DNA of 64,000 nt from Blastococcus sp. TF02A-30 (GCF_003319185.1 NZ_QOHJ01000002.1:124001-188000); one strand, 5' to 3'; shown: positions 8,828 to 17,857, counted from the stretch's first letter. Made by a program: numbers and translations. The notes: generated by a model not told the origin, from the letters alone.

Positions 8828-9409
8828 ATGGAGACGACGACGATCGACCTGGCTCCCGCGGCGGCCGAGGTGGCGCGGGTGGTGGCCGGGGTGCACGACG
8901 ACCAGCTCGGCGACCCGACCCCGTGCCCCGGCATGCCGGTGGGCGCGCTGCTCGACCACCTCGTCGGCCTGACGCTGGCCTTCCGGATGGCCGCGGAGAA
9001 GGTGCCGCAGCCCGACGGCCCGTCCGCCGACGCCGGCGCGCTCGCCGACGACTGGCGCAGCCGGCTGCCCGCGCAGCTCGACGCGCTGGTCGCCGCCTGG
9101 CGGAAGCCGGCGGCGTGGGAGGGCGAGACCGAGGCCGGGGGAGTGCGGATGCCGGCGCCGGACATGGCCGTCGTCGCGCTCGACGAGCTGGTGGTGCACG
9201 GCTGGGACCTCGCCGTCGCCACCGGGCAGGGGTACGCGCCCGACGGCGGATCGGTGCGCCCGTGCCTGCAGTTCGCCGACTCCGTGCCGGACGAGCCGGA
9301 GGCGCGGCTCGGCCTCTACGGACCGCGCGTGCCGGTACCGGACGACGCCCCGCTGCTGCACCGGCTGCTCGGCGCGACCGGCCGCGACCCCGGCTGGCGC
9401 GGTGCCTGA
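8828..9409 (+). CDS. TIGR03086 family metal-binding protein (mycothiol-type DinB fold)
   Basis: 193 residues. The N-terminus has the four-helix DinB/maleylpyruvate-isomerase features DDQLGDPTPCPGMPVGALLDHLVGL, with one metal-binding His in the first motif. DELVVHGWDLAVATGQ carries the second metal-site His. Members use, or are thought to use, mycothiol and a divalent metal, though the substrate of this subfamily is unknown. Monocistronic. Confidence 0.9.
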   Translation: METTTIDLAPAAAEVARVVAGVHDDQLGDPTPCPGMPVGALLDHLVGLTLAFRMAAEKVPQPDGPSADAGALADDWRSRLPAQLDALVAAWRKPAAWEGETEAGGVRMPAPDMAVVALDELVVHGWDLAVATGQGYAPDGGSVRPCLQFADSVPDEPEARLGLYGPRVPVPDDAPLLHRLLGATGRDPGWRGA

Positions 9410-9523
9410 GCGGCGTTCCCAGCCGGGCGTGGGAGGCTTGAGCGGTCAGCTGGACGGCTGAGCGCGCAGCCGTGAGTCCGGCTGGCTGGTGGCCGTCCGC
9501 CACCCGAACGGGAGCAGCACGCG

Positions 9524-9946
9524 ATGAGCACGGACAACCCCCAGCCGACCGGTCCGGCCCAGGAGCCGACCGTCGTCCCGCCGGCGCAGGGCGAGCCCGC
9601 CTCCGGGACGCCGTCCGGCGAGGGCTGGACCCCGGTCGGCGAGGAGCACGAGAGCTTCTTCACCCGGCACTCCGGCCTGCTGATCAGCGCCGGCACCGCG
9701 GTCATCGTGGCCGCGCTCGCCGTCGTCGGCGTCTTCCTGTGGAAGCAGAACGAGGACGACGCGAACGCCGACACCGCGTCCGCCGTCACCGAGTTCATCG
9801 AGGGCCAGGGCGGCGAGGTGGAGACCATCGAGTGCGACGGCGACACCTGCGACGCCGTCGTCGGCGGCCAGGCCTACACGGTCCTGGTGCAGGAGGACGA
9901 GGACGGCGACCAGCACTTCGGCGTCACCAGCTTCACCGGCGACTGA
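9524..9946 (+). CDS. Single-pass membrane protein, hypothetical
   Basis: 140 residues. A Pro/Thr/Gly-rich cytoplasmic N-terminus (about 1-45) is followed by one membrane helix, HSGLLISAGTAVIVAALAVVGVFLWKQ (about 47-72). A small acidic extracytoplasmic domain follows, with a Cys pair in IECDGDTCDAVVGGQAYTVLVQEDEDGDQHFGVTSF. This arrangement (TM helix then a small disulphide-bearing beta domain) resembles the DUF4333-like extracytoplasmic domain seen in actinobacteria; the assignment is tentative. Confidence 0.75.
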   Translation: MSTDNPQPTGPAQEPTVVPPAQGEPASGTPSGEGWTPVGEEHESFFTRHSGLLISAGTAVIVAALAVVGVFLWKQNEDDANADTASAVTEFIEGQGGEVETIECDGDTCDAVVGGQAYTVLVQEDEDGDQHFGVTSFTGD

Positions 9947-10004
9947 GCTGCGACGCGCCCCACTCCGCCGCCCGATCCCGACGATCATGGGTTAGACAGA
10001 GCAC

Positions 10005-10535
10005 ATGACCGAAGTGACGGAATCGGGCGCGGGGTGGCTCTCCCGCGAGGACATGGACTCCGCCCGGGAGCGGCTGCCGATCCTCTACGTGGACGCGGTG
10101 CCGGTGCGGGTGGACGACCACGGCACCGTCACCGCGGTCGGGCTGCTGCTCCGGATCGGCGAGGACGGCCAGGTCAAGCGGGCGCTGGTGTCCGGCCGGG
10201 TGCTGTACCACGAGCGGGTGCGCTCGGCACTGCTGCGGCACCTGGAGAAGGACCTCGGCCCGCTGGCCCTGCCGCGGGTGCCGACGTCGCCGCAGCCGTT
10301 CACCATCGCCGAGTACTTCCCGACGCCGGGCGTCACGCCGTTCCACGACCCGCGGCAGCACGCGGTGTCGATGGCCTACGTCGTCCCGGTCGAGGGCGAC
10401 TGCGCCCCGCAGCAGGACGCACTCGAGCTGACCTGGTTCAGCCCGTACGAGGTGCGCGAGCCGACCGTGCTGGCCGAACTGGCCAACGGGCAGAGCGCGC
10501 TGCTGCTGCAGGCGCTGGCCCACTGCGGCGTCTGA
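10005..10535 (+). CDS. NUDIX-like protein (DUF4916)
   Basis: 176 residues. The alignment to DUF4916 is plain: GWLSREDMDSARERLPILYVDAVPVRVDDHGTVTAVGLLLRI, RALVSGRVLYHERVRSALLRHLEKDLGPLALPRVP, PFTIAEYFPTPGVTPFHDPRQHAVSMAYVVPV. The NUDIX box is degenerate, with no clear GX5EX7REUXEE, so hydrolase activity is doubtful. This actinobacterial family is widespread and of unknown role. A hairpin just past the stop may end the transcript inside the convergent MFS gene. Confidence 0.9.
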   Translation: MTEVTESGAGWLSREDMDSARERLPILYVDAVPVRVDDHGTVTAVGLLLRIGEDGQVKRALVSGRVLYHERVRSALLRHLEKDLGPLALPRVPTSPQPFTIAEYFPTPGVTPFHDPRQHAVSMAYVVPVEGDCAPQQDALELTWFSPYEVREPTVLAELANGQSALLLQALAHCGV

Positions 10536-10536
10536 G

Positions 10537-11784
10537 CTATGCGCTGACGAGCTCCCGGTCCTGGGCGACCGGGAGCTGCGCCGGTGCCCGGTGGGCGACG
10601 CCGCAGACGAGCACCAGGGCGGCGGCGACGGCGGGCAGCGCGAGGGCGGTGGTCGGGCCCGAGCTGTCGACGACGGCGCCCGTGAGCGCGGAGGCGACCG
10701 CCTGGCCGACGACGACGGCGGAGCCGAGCATCGTCATGGTGGTCGCCGAGCGGCCGGCCGGGCTGAGCGTCGCGGCGAGGCTGTAGAGGGTGACCAGCGT
10801 CGGGCCGATGCCCAGGCCGAGGATCGCCAGGGCGACGATGAGCCCCGCCTCCGAGCGGGCCGTCGCGTAGCCGATGGCGGCGGCGAGGAGGACGGCGCCG
10901 AACACCAGCCAGCGGGCCCGGAGCGTGAACCGCTGGGGGAGTACGGCCGAGCCCAGGGCCAGGGCGGCCGACCCGATGCCCATGACGCCGTAGAGCAGGC
11001 CGGCGCGGTCGCCGTCCCCGCCGTCGGCGAGGAAGCCGGTGAGGCTGGTGAGGGTGGCGCCGAAGAAGAGCCCGACGCCGAGCGTGCCGACGACGACGGT
11101 CATCAGCGGGAGCCGGGCCAGTTCCCTCGCCGGGGCGCGGTCGGCGTGCTGCTCGGCCGTGCCGGGCTGGAGCCGGCCGGTGGGGTGCAGCGCGAAGGCG
11201 GTGACGAAGACGGCGGTCAGCGCGGCGGCGCCGGCGATGGCGACCCACGGGGCGATCGCGGTGGCGAGCGCGCCGACGAGGAACGGGCCGACGATGAACA
11301 CCATCTCGTCGGCGGCCGACTCGTAAGCCATGGTGCCGTTGAGCAGCTTCTCCCGGCGGTGCGGCTGGACCTTGCTCCGGATGATCGCGACCAGCCTGGT
11401 GCGGGACAGCGGCGCGACCTGCGGCGCGGTGGCGCCGATGAGCACCGACAGCGCCAGAACGGCGAGGTCAGGGGCAGAGCTGCGGACGACGAGGACGAAG
11501 CTTCCCAGGAGGACGGCGTTGAGCAGTCCGAGCGGGACGAGCACCCGGCGCTGGCCGAACCGGTCGGCGGCGGCGCCCAGCAGCGGTCCGGCGAGGGCGG
11601 TGCCGATGCCGGCGACTGCGGAGTTCAGCCCACCGAGGGCCACCGAGTCGCGCTCGGCGACCACGAGGGTGAGGACCCCGACGACCATCATCGCGAACGG
11701 CAGCCGCGCGACGAAGGCGATCGGGAAGTAGGAGAAGCCGGCGGACCGGACGAGCGGGGACTCGGTGAGTCGGGGGAGCGTCAT
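10537..11784 (-). CDS. Major facilitator superfamily transporter
   Basis: 415 residues from ATG (MTLPRLTESPLVRSAGFSYFP); the frame is open further upstream but that extension has no hydrophobic or family features. About 11-12 membrane helices can be seen. A conserved loop-2/3 type motif is present (GAAADRFGQRRVLVP), as is a central cytoplasmic loop (LHPTGRLQPGTAEQHADRAPARELARLP). It fits a drug-efflux-type MFS protein with unknown substrate. It ends one base after the NUDIX-like gene's stop, convergently. Confidence 0.9.
   Translation of the reverse strand: MTLPRLTESPLVRSAGFSYFPIAFVARLPFAMMVVGVLTLVVAERDSVALGGLNSAVAGIGTALAGPLLGAAADRFGQRRVLVPLGLLNAVLLGSFVLVVRSSAPDLAVLALSVLIGATAPQVAPLSRTRLVAIIRSKVQPHRREKLLNGTMAYESAADEMVFIVGPFLVGALATAIAPWVAIAGAAALTAVFVTAFALHPTGRLQPGTAEQHADRAPARELARLPLMTVVVGTLGVGLFFGATLTSLTGFLADGGDGDRAGLLYGVMGIGSAALALGSAVLPQRFTLRARWLVFGAVLLAAAIGYATARSEAGLIVALAILGLGIGPTLVTLYSLAATLSPAGRSATTMTMLGSAVVVGQAVASALTGAVVDSSGPTTALALPAVAAALVLVCGVAHRAPAQLPVAQDRELVSA
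10550..10577 (+). terminator. Hairpin at the convergent gene junction
   Basis: Arms 10550-10560 and 10567-10577 are exact 11-base reverse complements around a 6-base loop. They lie 15 bases after the DUF4916 stop and inside the last codons of the opposing MFS gene. A likely intrinsic terminator for the plus-strand gene; no T-tract. Confidence 0.45.
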
Positions 11785-11920
11785 GACCTCGGGGGAAGAC
11801 GGGCGTGCCGCCTTGTCCGCCGGGCGAGGCCGACAGCAGGTAGTTACACACGGGACGTTCAGGAACGCCGACGATCCTATCGCGCGTCGTCCCCTCGACC
11901 GGTGACCTGCTGCGACGCGG

Positions 11921-13606
11921 TCAGCCGACCTGGGCAGCGTCCGGGCCGGCCTCGATGGCGACGAGGTGGCGCCGGCGCAGTTCCTGGCGCTCGGCGTCCG
12001 GGATGGCCATCGACTCGGCCAGCACGGAGGCGAGCGCGCCCACCTGCTCGTTCTCGATGCTGGCGGGGAAGAGCCACCGGACGTTCTCGTCACGCGTGAT
12101 GAGGTCGACGGCCACGCGGGAGTTCTTGGCCTCCGTGGTCGCCGCCCGGACGTAGCGGATGTCGTCGAGCGGGATGTCGCCGCCGAGTTCGCCCTCCTCG
12201 AGGAAGGCGTTCGTCCGTGCCGTGACGATGCGGCGGTCCGTGACGGCGACCAGCGTCCGCGTCTCGCTCTTGTCCGACCACGTCAGCAGGTCCACAGCGC
12301 CGCCGAGGAGCGAGGACAGCGATCCACCCGCATCGAGCTCGTCGGGGAAGGCCAGGACCCGGAGGGTCTCGTCGTCCTCGAGGAACCAGCGGAGGACCCG
12401 CAGGTACGGCTCGAGCCCGAGCGATTCGGGTGCGCACACGACGTCCGGCGCCTCGAGGGCAGGAGCCGGTGGCTGGAGGGCGTCGGCGAGCGGGGTGATC
12501 GCCTCGAGGAGGCGGACGGAGATCTGGCGGGCCGCCTTCGCGTCCTTGCGCCAGCCGAGCAGCGAGGGGACCAGTGAGTCGCCGCGGCCGGGCAGCTCGG
12601 CGAGGAGGCGCAGCTCGTGCCGCAGCGAGGCGACCAGGCCCTTGATCTCCGCGAGCGCCGGGTCCAACTCCTTCTGGGTGTCGCGGGCGATGAGGTCGAC
12701 CAGTCGCGCCTCGTCGGGGTCGTTCCGGCCGGCGGTCCGGGCCTTGCCGGCGCGGAGAGCCTGGTAGCCGGTCCACGCCTGGAGCGAGGACAGCAGCGCG
12801 TGGGCGTCGAAGACGATCGCCTCGGCGTTCCGCTGGAGGTACTCGCGGCGCTGGGCTGCGTCCGTGCCCTCGATCTGCCGGACGTGCTCGCGGACGTTGT
12901 CCCGGTACAGCTCGCGCTGCTTGTTCAGGACGGCGGCGCTGCCGGCGATGCTCTGCCAGAGGGAGTCCGGCACCGAGCCGAGCTCGCGTGCCTGCTCGAC
13001 GGTCCGGTCGATGGTGGCGACGAGCCCGGTGAGCTCGGCCCACTGCTCGGTGCGGATGGAGGTCAGCACCTGGCTGGTCAGCGCGATGTTGGTCCGGACC
13101 AGGCCGGTGATCTCGTTCAGCTTGACCTGGAGAGCGATCGCGGCCAGCGCCGGTCCGAGCGCTGCGGCCATCTGGGCGCCGGTGACGGCCTGCGGGATGA
13201 ACCGGGCCTGACCGACGATGCCCCCCTGGGCGCCGAAGATGGCGCCGAGGTTCGCGCCGTCCTTGATCGCGAGGTGCCCGCCCGCGTTCAGGAGCGCCTG
13301 GGACGCGTCGGCGAGCCGGTACAGCCCCTGGACGCTCGCGACGGCGTTGGCGACGTTGCCGACGATCGTCGCCCCGCTGCCCAGCGCGGCGAGAGCGGTC
13401 GCGATCTGCGTGCGGTCGGCGCTCGACACCAGCCCGAAGTCGATCAGGTCCTTCCGGAGTTCCGGCAGGACGTCACCGAAGACGACGGCGATCCCAGGGA
13501 GCACTTCGGCCAGGACGGTCGACGGCTCCGTCGAGTCGAGGGCTGAGGTCGGCGTCTCGGCGGTGGGCGAGACCGCGGCCTCGTTCGAGTCCGGGGTGTC
13601 CTGCAT
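11921..13606 (-). CDS. Hypothetical protein with C-terminal PH-like domain
   Basis: 561 residues. The ATG is fixed by a strong AGGAGGAGA ribosome site. A short acidic, Thr/Ser-rich N-terminus precedes a long Ala/Gly-rich segment (about 60-160: GSGATIVGNVANAVASVQGLYRL...AAALGPALAAIALQVKLNEI) that could be amphipathic or membrane-associating. A helical, charged middle part follows (about 165-400). The C-terminal 100 residues resemble a bacterial PH-like (bPH) domain (TLVAVTDRRIVTARTN...IPLDDIRYVRAATTEAKNSRVAVDLITRDENVRWLFP). Function is not known. It is divergent from the DUF4407 gene, with about 270 bases between the starts. Confidence 0.8.
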   Translation of the reverse strand: MQDTPDSNEAAVSPTAETPTSALDSTEPSTVLAEVLPGIAVVFGDVLPELRKDLIDFGLVSSADRTQIATALAALGSGATIVGNVANAVASVQGLYRLADASQALLNAGGHLAIKDGANLGAIFGAQGGIVGQARFIPQAVTGAQMAAALGPALAAIALQVKLNEITGLVRTNIALTSQVLTSIRTEQWAELTGLVATIDRTVEQARELGSVPDSLWQSIAGSAAVLNKQRELYRDNVREHVRQIEGTDAAQRREYLQRNAEAIVFDAHALLSSLQAWTGYQALRAGKARTAGRNDPDEARLVDLIARDTQKELDPALAEIKGLVASLRHELRLLAELPGRGDSLVPSLLGWRKDAKAARQISVRLLEAITPLADALQPPAPALEAPDVVCAPESLGLEPYLRVLRWFLEDDETLRVLAFPDELDAGGSLSSLLGGAVDLLTWSDKSETRTLVAVTDRRIVTARTNAFLEEGELGGDIPLDDIRYVRAATTEAKNSRVAVDLITRDENVRWLFPASIENEQVGALASVLAESMAIPDAERQELRRRHLVAIEAGPDAAQVG

Positions 13607-13879
13607 GGCGATCTCCTCCTGGCGAGCACACGCGACGGCCGGGGACGTCCGCGTCGACCGCCGGACCCTACGACCCGACGACGGCGAATTCGTGGCTGAC
13701 CGCGTCCCGCAACTCCACGGGCCACAGGACTTACCAGCGGGCACCCCTGGTCACACGTCCCCCCGGGGGCGGGCGCCCTACCTGCGAGGTCGCGGTTCCG
13801 TTGGCGCCTCGCCCCGCCGATAACGGTTCGGTAGGCGGCGGAGGCTCTCTATCCCGCCACCTGAGGGGGTAGCTGCGGG

Positions 13880-15295
13880 ATGGCGCGACGACGTGGGCGG
13901 ATGAGCGGGTGGCTGGCCGGGTTGGCCGGCGCGCGCTCGGACGTGCTGGAGGTGGCGCCCGGTGCTCGGGCGCGGTTCGTCGCGCTGGGCGGTGTGCTGC
14001 TCTCCACCGGCGGGCTGGCGGTGCTGTCGGCGGCGTTCGCCGTGCACATGGCCCTCGGCGTCTGGTGGCCGTTCTCGCTGCTGCTCGGCCTCGGCTGGGG
14101 CGCGGTGATCGTCAACCTCGACCGGATGCTGCTGGTCGGGATGGCGCACGACTCGTCGCTCAAGCGGAACCTGCTGATGGCGGTGCCGCGGGTGGGTCTG
14201 GCCCTCGTGCTGGGCATCGTGATCTCGACGCCGCTGACGCTGCAGATCTTCCACAAGGAGATCGACACCGAGATCGTCGCGCTGCAGGCGGAGAACTCGG
14301 ACAAGTACTCGCGCGCCCTGGACGCCGACGCCCGGTTCGCCGGCCTGCCGGAGCTGCAGGAGAAGGTGCTGGCGGAGCGCGCCGTCGTCGCCTCGGGTGG
14401 CGAGTCGTCGTCGGACCTGGCCGTGCTGCAGGGCCAGGTGGCCAACGCGCAGGCGGCCTACGACGCGGCGGTCGCGCGGCAGCGCGAGCTGGACGCCAAG
14501 GCGCAGTGCGAGCTTGACGGCTCCTGCGGCACCGGTGACGCCGGCACGGGGGAGGCCTACCGGCAGGCGCGGGCCGCGGCCGACGCGCAGCTGGCCGTCG
14601 TCGCGGCGGCGCAGGCCGACCTGGACGCGGCGCGGGACGGTGTCTCGGGTGGTGCGTCGCGGGCCATGTCGCAGGCGGCTGCCGCGCTGGAGACCGACGA
14701 GGCGGAGCTGGAGCGGCTGACCACGCAGAAGGCCGAGCTGCAGGCGGCCTTCGACGCCACCAACTCGGACAACACCGGCATCCTCATCCGGCTGCAGGCG
14801 CTGTCGTCCCTGTCGGAGTCGAACGCGACGATGGCGATCGCCCACTACATGCTCGCGCTGCTGTTCATCGCGGTGGAGCTGCTTCCGGTGCTGATGAAGA
14901 TGCTGCTCAACTTCGGCCCGCGCTCGACCTACGACCGGCTGGCCGAGCTGCGCGACGACGGCGACCTCTCGGTGGAGGAGCTGCAGCAGTCGGCACGGAT
15001 CGAGGTCGAGCAGGCGCAGCAGGAGCTGCTGGTGATGGCGGAGAAGGAGCGCGTCGACCGGCAGAAGGAGCAGGTGCTGGAGCGCCGCCGGGCGCGGCTG
15101 CAGGCCGCGGCCCAGCGCCAGGTGCAGCGGTCGGCCGCGCCGGTCGAGCCGCGGGCGCCGATCGAGGACGACGAGGCCGCCGAGCGGCGCATGTGGGACA
15201 CCGGTCCGCTGTTCGAGCTGGCCCGCAAGACGGCAACCCGCACCGTCCGCTCGATCCGTCGCCGTTCCGACGAGCGCGTCCCCGAGTCGGTCTGA
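13880..15295 (+). CDS. DUF4407 domain membrane protein
   Basis: 471 residues. Two N-terminal membrane helices (about 33-80) are followed by the family hallmark WGAVIVNLDRMLLVGM and a third helix (VPRVGLALVLGIVISTPLTLQIF, followed by HKEID). A long coiled-coil/Ala-rich extracytoplasmic region contains a Cys pair (CELDGSCGTG). A last helix (YMLALLFIAVELLPVLMKML) precedes a charged cytoplasmic coiled-coil tail. DUF4407 proteins are predicted membrane scaffolds or sensors of unknown role. The opposite-strand neighbour with a PH-like domain could be functionally linked through the shared upstream region. Confidence 0.92.
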   Translation: MARRRGRMSGWLAGLAGARSDVLEVAPGARARFVALGGVLLSTGGLAVLSAAFAVHMALGVWWPFSLLLGLGWGAVIVNLDRMLLVGMAHDSSLKRNLLMAVPRVGLALVLGIVISTPLTLQIFHKEIDTEIVALQAENSDKYSRALDADARFAGLPELQEKVLAERAVVASGGESSSDLAVLQGQVANAQAAYDAAVARQRELDAKAQCELDGSCGTGDAGTGEAYRQARAAADAQLAVVAAAQADLDAARDGVSGGASRAMSQAAAALETDEAELERLTTQKAELQAAFDATNSDNTGILIRLQALSSLSESNATMAIAHYMLALLFIAVELLPVLMKMLLNFGPRSTYDRLAELRDDGDLSVEELQQSARIEVEQAQQELLVMAEKERVDRQKEQVLERRRARLQAAAQRQVQRSAAPVEPRAPIEDDEAAERRMWDTGPLFELARKTATRTVRSIRRRSDERVPESV

Positions 15296-15302
15296 CGCCG
15301 CG

Positions 15303-15677
15303 CTACCGCGACTCCTCGGCGTTCAGGTAGGTGCAGCGGAACCGCGCCTGCGCCATGCCCTCGGTGAACCGCGCCTCCCAGGCCGGGTCCTTGGCGGGGA
15401 ACTCCTCGAGGACGCGCGCCTCCAGCACGACGGGGTGCCCGTCAAGGCCGATGTAGGTGCGGCGCACGAGGATCCGGGTCCGGCCGTCGACCTCGTCGTG
15501 GCCGGGAAGCCAGCGGGCCTGCGCGATGGCCGCGGCGACGTCCGCCCGCTCGCGTGCCGGCAGGTGGGGCGCCGCCGGACTCCCGGCGCGGAGGGCGGTC
15601 ACCACCGACGTCGCGACGAACCAGCACAGCAGGCCGACCACGCCGATGAGCAGGAGCTCGACCACCACGATGACCAT
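15303..15677 (-). CDS. Small membrane-anchored hypothetical protein
   Basis: 124 residues. An N-terminal signal-anchor helix (VIVVVELLLIGVVGLLCWFVATSVVTAL) is followed by a soluble domain of about 90 residues (RTRILVRRTYIGLDGHPVVLEARVLEEFPAKDPAWEARFTEGMAQARFRCTYLNAEE). No family recognised. It ends 8 bases from the DUF4407 stop, convergent. Confidence 0.78.
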   Translation of the reverse strand: MVIVVVELLLIGVVGLLCWFVATSVVTALRAGSPAAPHLPARERADVAAAIAQARWLPGHDEVDGRTRILVRRTYIGLDGHPVVLEARVLEEFPAKDPAWEARFTEGMAQARFRCTYLNAEESR

Positions 15678-15892
15678 GAGCCACGCTAGTTCTCCGTGGT
15701 GCTCCCCGGCGAGTGCCCTGACCCGCCATCCCTCAGCGCCTCAACGACCGGGTGGCGGAACCGGGCGATCCGATGATCCGACCTCAACGGCCCCGTTCTG
15801 CCCCGCGCGCCCCAGGCACCTCCGCCGTGACCCCGCTGGGGGTGCGAGGTAGCGACACTTCGCCGTACCACTACGGGGAATGAGGAACGATC

Positions 15893-16474
15893 GTGCCTGA
15901 CACCAGCGTCATGCCGGGGATGCCCGCACCGATGCCGCCCGCTGCCGAGAAGAAGCCCAAGAAGTGGCTCGTCTGGGCCGTCCCGCTGCTCGCCTTCGTC
16001 ATCGGCGTGGGTGCCGGAAGCGCGGGTCAGGACGAGAAGGACGTCGAGGCGACGCCCGCGTTCATGTCCCTGCGCAGCGAGCTGACCGAGTCACAGGAAG
16101 AGGCCAACGACCTCGCGGACCAGGTCGCGGAGGCCGAGAAGCGGATCGCGGAGGCGACGGCGGCCGGAGAGGCGCAGCTCGCCGCACGGTCGGCGGAGCT
16201 CGAAGCGCAGGCCGCTGCTCTCGCCGAGCGGGAGGCGCAGGTCGTCGCCGCCGAAGCAGCAGCGCAAGCGGCCGCCTCGTCGTCGGCGGCCGCGGTCGCC
16301 CCCAAGCCCGCCCCACGGGCCGCGCCCGTCCCGGCAGCGCCGGCTCCCCAGGCCAGCACCTACTACGACAACTGCACCGCGGCCCGGAACGCCGGTGCCG
16401 CTCCGGTGCGCGCCGGTCAGCCCGGCTACGGCCGGCACCTGGACCGCGACGGCGACGGCGTCGGCTGCGAGTAG
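15893..16474 (+). CDS. Excalibur calcium-binding domain protein
   Basis: 193 residues, GTG start with GAGGAA upstream. The layout is a short proline-rich leader, one membrane helix (about 24-43, WLVWAVPLLAFVIGVGAGS), and a Glu/Ala coiled coil (about 58-125). An Ala/Pro linker leads to a C-terminal Excalibur domain (about 155-193: YYDNCTAARNAGAAPVRAGQPGYGRHLDRDGDGVGCE) with the DRDGDGVGCE calcium motif and paired cysteines. It is expected to be surface-exposed and wall-associated. A strong hairpin terminator follows. Confidence 0.92.
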   Translation: MPDTSVMPGMPAPMPPAAEKKPKKWLVWAVPLLAFVIGVGAGSAGQDEKDVEATPAFMSLRSELTESQEEANDLADQVAEAEKRIAEATAAGEAQLAARSAELEAQAAALAEREAQVVAAEAAAQAAASSSAAAVAPKPAPRAAPVPAAPAPQASTYYDNCTAARNAGAAPVRAGQPGYGRHLDRDGDGVGCE

Positions 16475-16490
16475 TCCTCCGCGGCCTGGT

Positions 16491-16534
16491 GCTCAGCCCG
16501 GTGTCTGTCGTACTCGACGGACACCGGGCTGAGC
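16491..16534 (+). terminator. Strong hairpin terminator after the Excalibur gene
   Basis: The 15-base arms 16491-16505 and 16520-16534 are exact reverse complements. After one T:G pair, four more paired bases extend the stem to a 4-base loop (16511-16514). It begins 17 bases after the stop codon, so it should end that transcript before the enoyl-CoA hydratase gene. Confidence 0.75.
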
Positions 16535-16612
16535 GGTTCCTCCGGCCGTCCATGGCGGGCCGTTGAGCCAGGCAGCTCGCGCCCGGCCGCCCGAGCCGCC
16601 GTCGCGGCCGCA

Positions 16613-16624
16613 TGGTCTGATGCC
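16613..16624 (+). promoter_or_regulatory. Conserved upstream element of hydratase copy 1
   Basis: TGGTCTGATGCC starts 67 bases before the GTG of the hydratase gene. The same 12 bases occur 70 bases before the second copy (18684-18695), while most sequence in between has diverged. The conservation suggests a promoter part or regulator site kept with the duplicated unit. Confidence 0.35.
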
Positions 16625-16679
16625 AGTCGGGTGATCGGTCCGACATCGGAGTCGGTTCGAACGACAGAGAGGTGGGCTC

Positions 16680-17426
16680 GTGGCCGGTTCCGGTGAGGTG
16701 CTGCTCGAGGTGGACGGCGGCGTCGCGATCGTGACGCTGAACGCGCCGGACCGGCGCAACGCGCTGACCCCGGGGATGGCCGACGAGCTGATCGCCACCT
16801 TCGACGAGGTGGACGCCAAGCCGGAGATCGGCGCGCTCGTCGTCCGCGCGGTGGGCAAGTCGTTCTGCGCGGGTGGTGACATCGCGACGCTGACCGACGC
16901 CGGCAAGGACCCGGCAGCGCCCGACGCCTTCGAGGGCATGGGCAAGATCTACGACTCCTTCTACCGGCTCGGCCAGGTGAAGGTGCCCACGGTGGCCGCG
17001 GTGCGCGGCTCGGCGGTCGGCGCCGGCATGAACATGCTGCTGGCCGCGGACCTGCGGATCGTCGCGAAGGACGCCCGGCTGCTGGCCGGCTTCCTCAAGC
17101 GCGGCATGCACCCCGGTGGCGGGCACTTCGTCATCCTGTCCCGGCTGATCGGCCGGGAGGCCGCGGCTGCGATGGCGCTGTTCGGCGAGGAGATCAACGG
17201 CGACCAGGCCGTCGAGCTCGGCCTGGCTTGGGAGGCGCTGGACGACGCCGCCGTCGAGGACCGCGCCATCGAGCTGGCCGGCCGCGTCGCCAAGGACCCG
17301 GAGTTGGCGCGGATCGCCGTCGGCAACTTCCGCAGGGAGGTCGTCAACGGCGCGATCCCGTGGGACGTCGCGATGCAGTCGGAGCGCCCGGCGCAGATGT
17401 GGTCGATGCGCCGATCGGCGAGCTGA
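16680..17426 (+). CDS. Enoyl-CoA hydratase/isomerase family protein, copy 1
   Basis: 248 residues, GTG start after GAGAGGTGGG. The crotonase fold is clear: NAPDRRNALTPGMADELI, KSFCAGGDIATL (oxyanion NH), RGSAVGAGMNMLLAADLRI (second oxyanion NH) and PGGGHFVILSRLIG. Aligned to rat crotonase, the two catalytic glutamates fall on Asn118 and Phe138 (20 residues apart, as in rat), so it is unlikely to be a classical hydratase. It may be an isomerase, a hydrolase or an inactive family member. A frameshifted paralogue lies at 18754-19498. Confidence 0.92.
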   Translation: MAGSGEVLLEVDGGVAIVTLNAPDRRNALTPGMADELIATFDEVDAKPEIGALVVRAVGKSFCAGGDIATLTDAGKDPAAPDAFEGMGKIYDSFYRLGQVKVPTVAAVRGSAVGAGMNMLLAADLRIVAKDARLLAGFLKRGMHPGGGHFVILSRLIGREAAAAMALFGEEINGDQAVELGLAWEALDDAAVEDRAIELAGRVAKDPELARIAVGNFRREVVNGAIPWDVAMQSERPAQMWSMRRSAS

Positions 17427-17629
17427 GCCGGGGCGCGCCGGTCGTCCGGATACCGGGCTGCGGCGCCGTCGTCACCTACGGTTGGTGCTGCGTCCTTCCC
17501 CGTCTCCCGGCGCACTCCCGGCAGTTCCCGGTCCTCCGCGACCGTGCGTCTGCCGTGCCCGGGTGACGACGCCACCGGCCCGGTGAGGACGCCGAAGTAG
17601 GTCGTCCGCACGTAGGGAGCTGCACAGCG

Positions 17630-17857
17630 TTGTCCGGTCTGCCGTCCAGCGGGATGCCCCGCGCGATGTCCACCGGCAACCTGATGGCCGACTGCGAGCG
17701 GTGGTGCCGCGACAACCTGCCGCGCCGGGTGGAGCAGCGCCAGGAGACGACGACGCTGCGGGTCGTGCCGCCGCTGGCCGAGCCGGCGCCGCGCCGTCCG
17801 GTCTTCCGGCCGGGCCCGGGGTGGCCGGGCGTCGAGGTCGCGCGCACCGGCAGCTGA
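17630..17857 (+). CDS. Small hypothetical protein
   Basis: 75 residues if started at TTG (GGAG about ten bases upstream); internal ATGs at codons 9 and 13 are alternatives. The sequence is basic and Pro-rich with MADCERWCRDNLPRRVEQRQETTTLRVVPPL, and has two Cys three residues apart. No family recognised. It lies between hydratase copy 1 and the convergent ABM-like gene. Confidence 0.42.
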   Translation: MSGLPSSGMPRAMSTGNLMADCERWCRDNLPRRVEQRQETTTLRVVPPLAEPAPRRPVFRPGPGWPGVEVARTGS

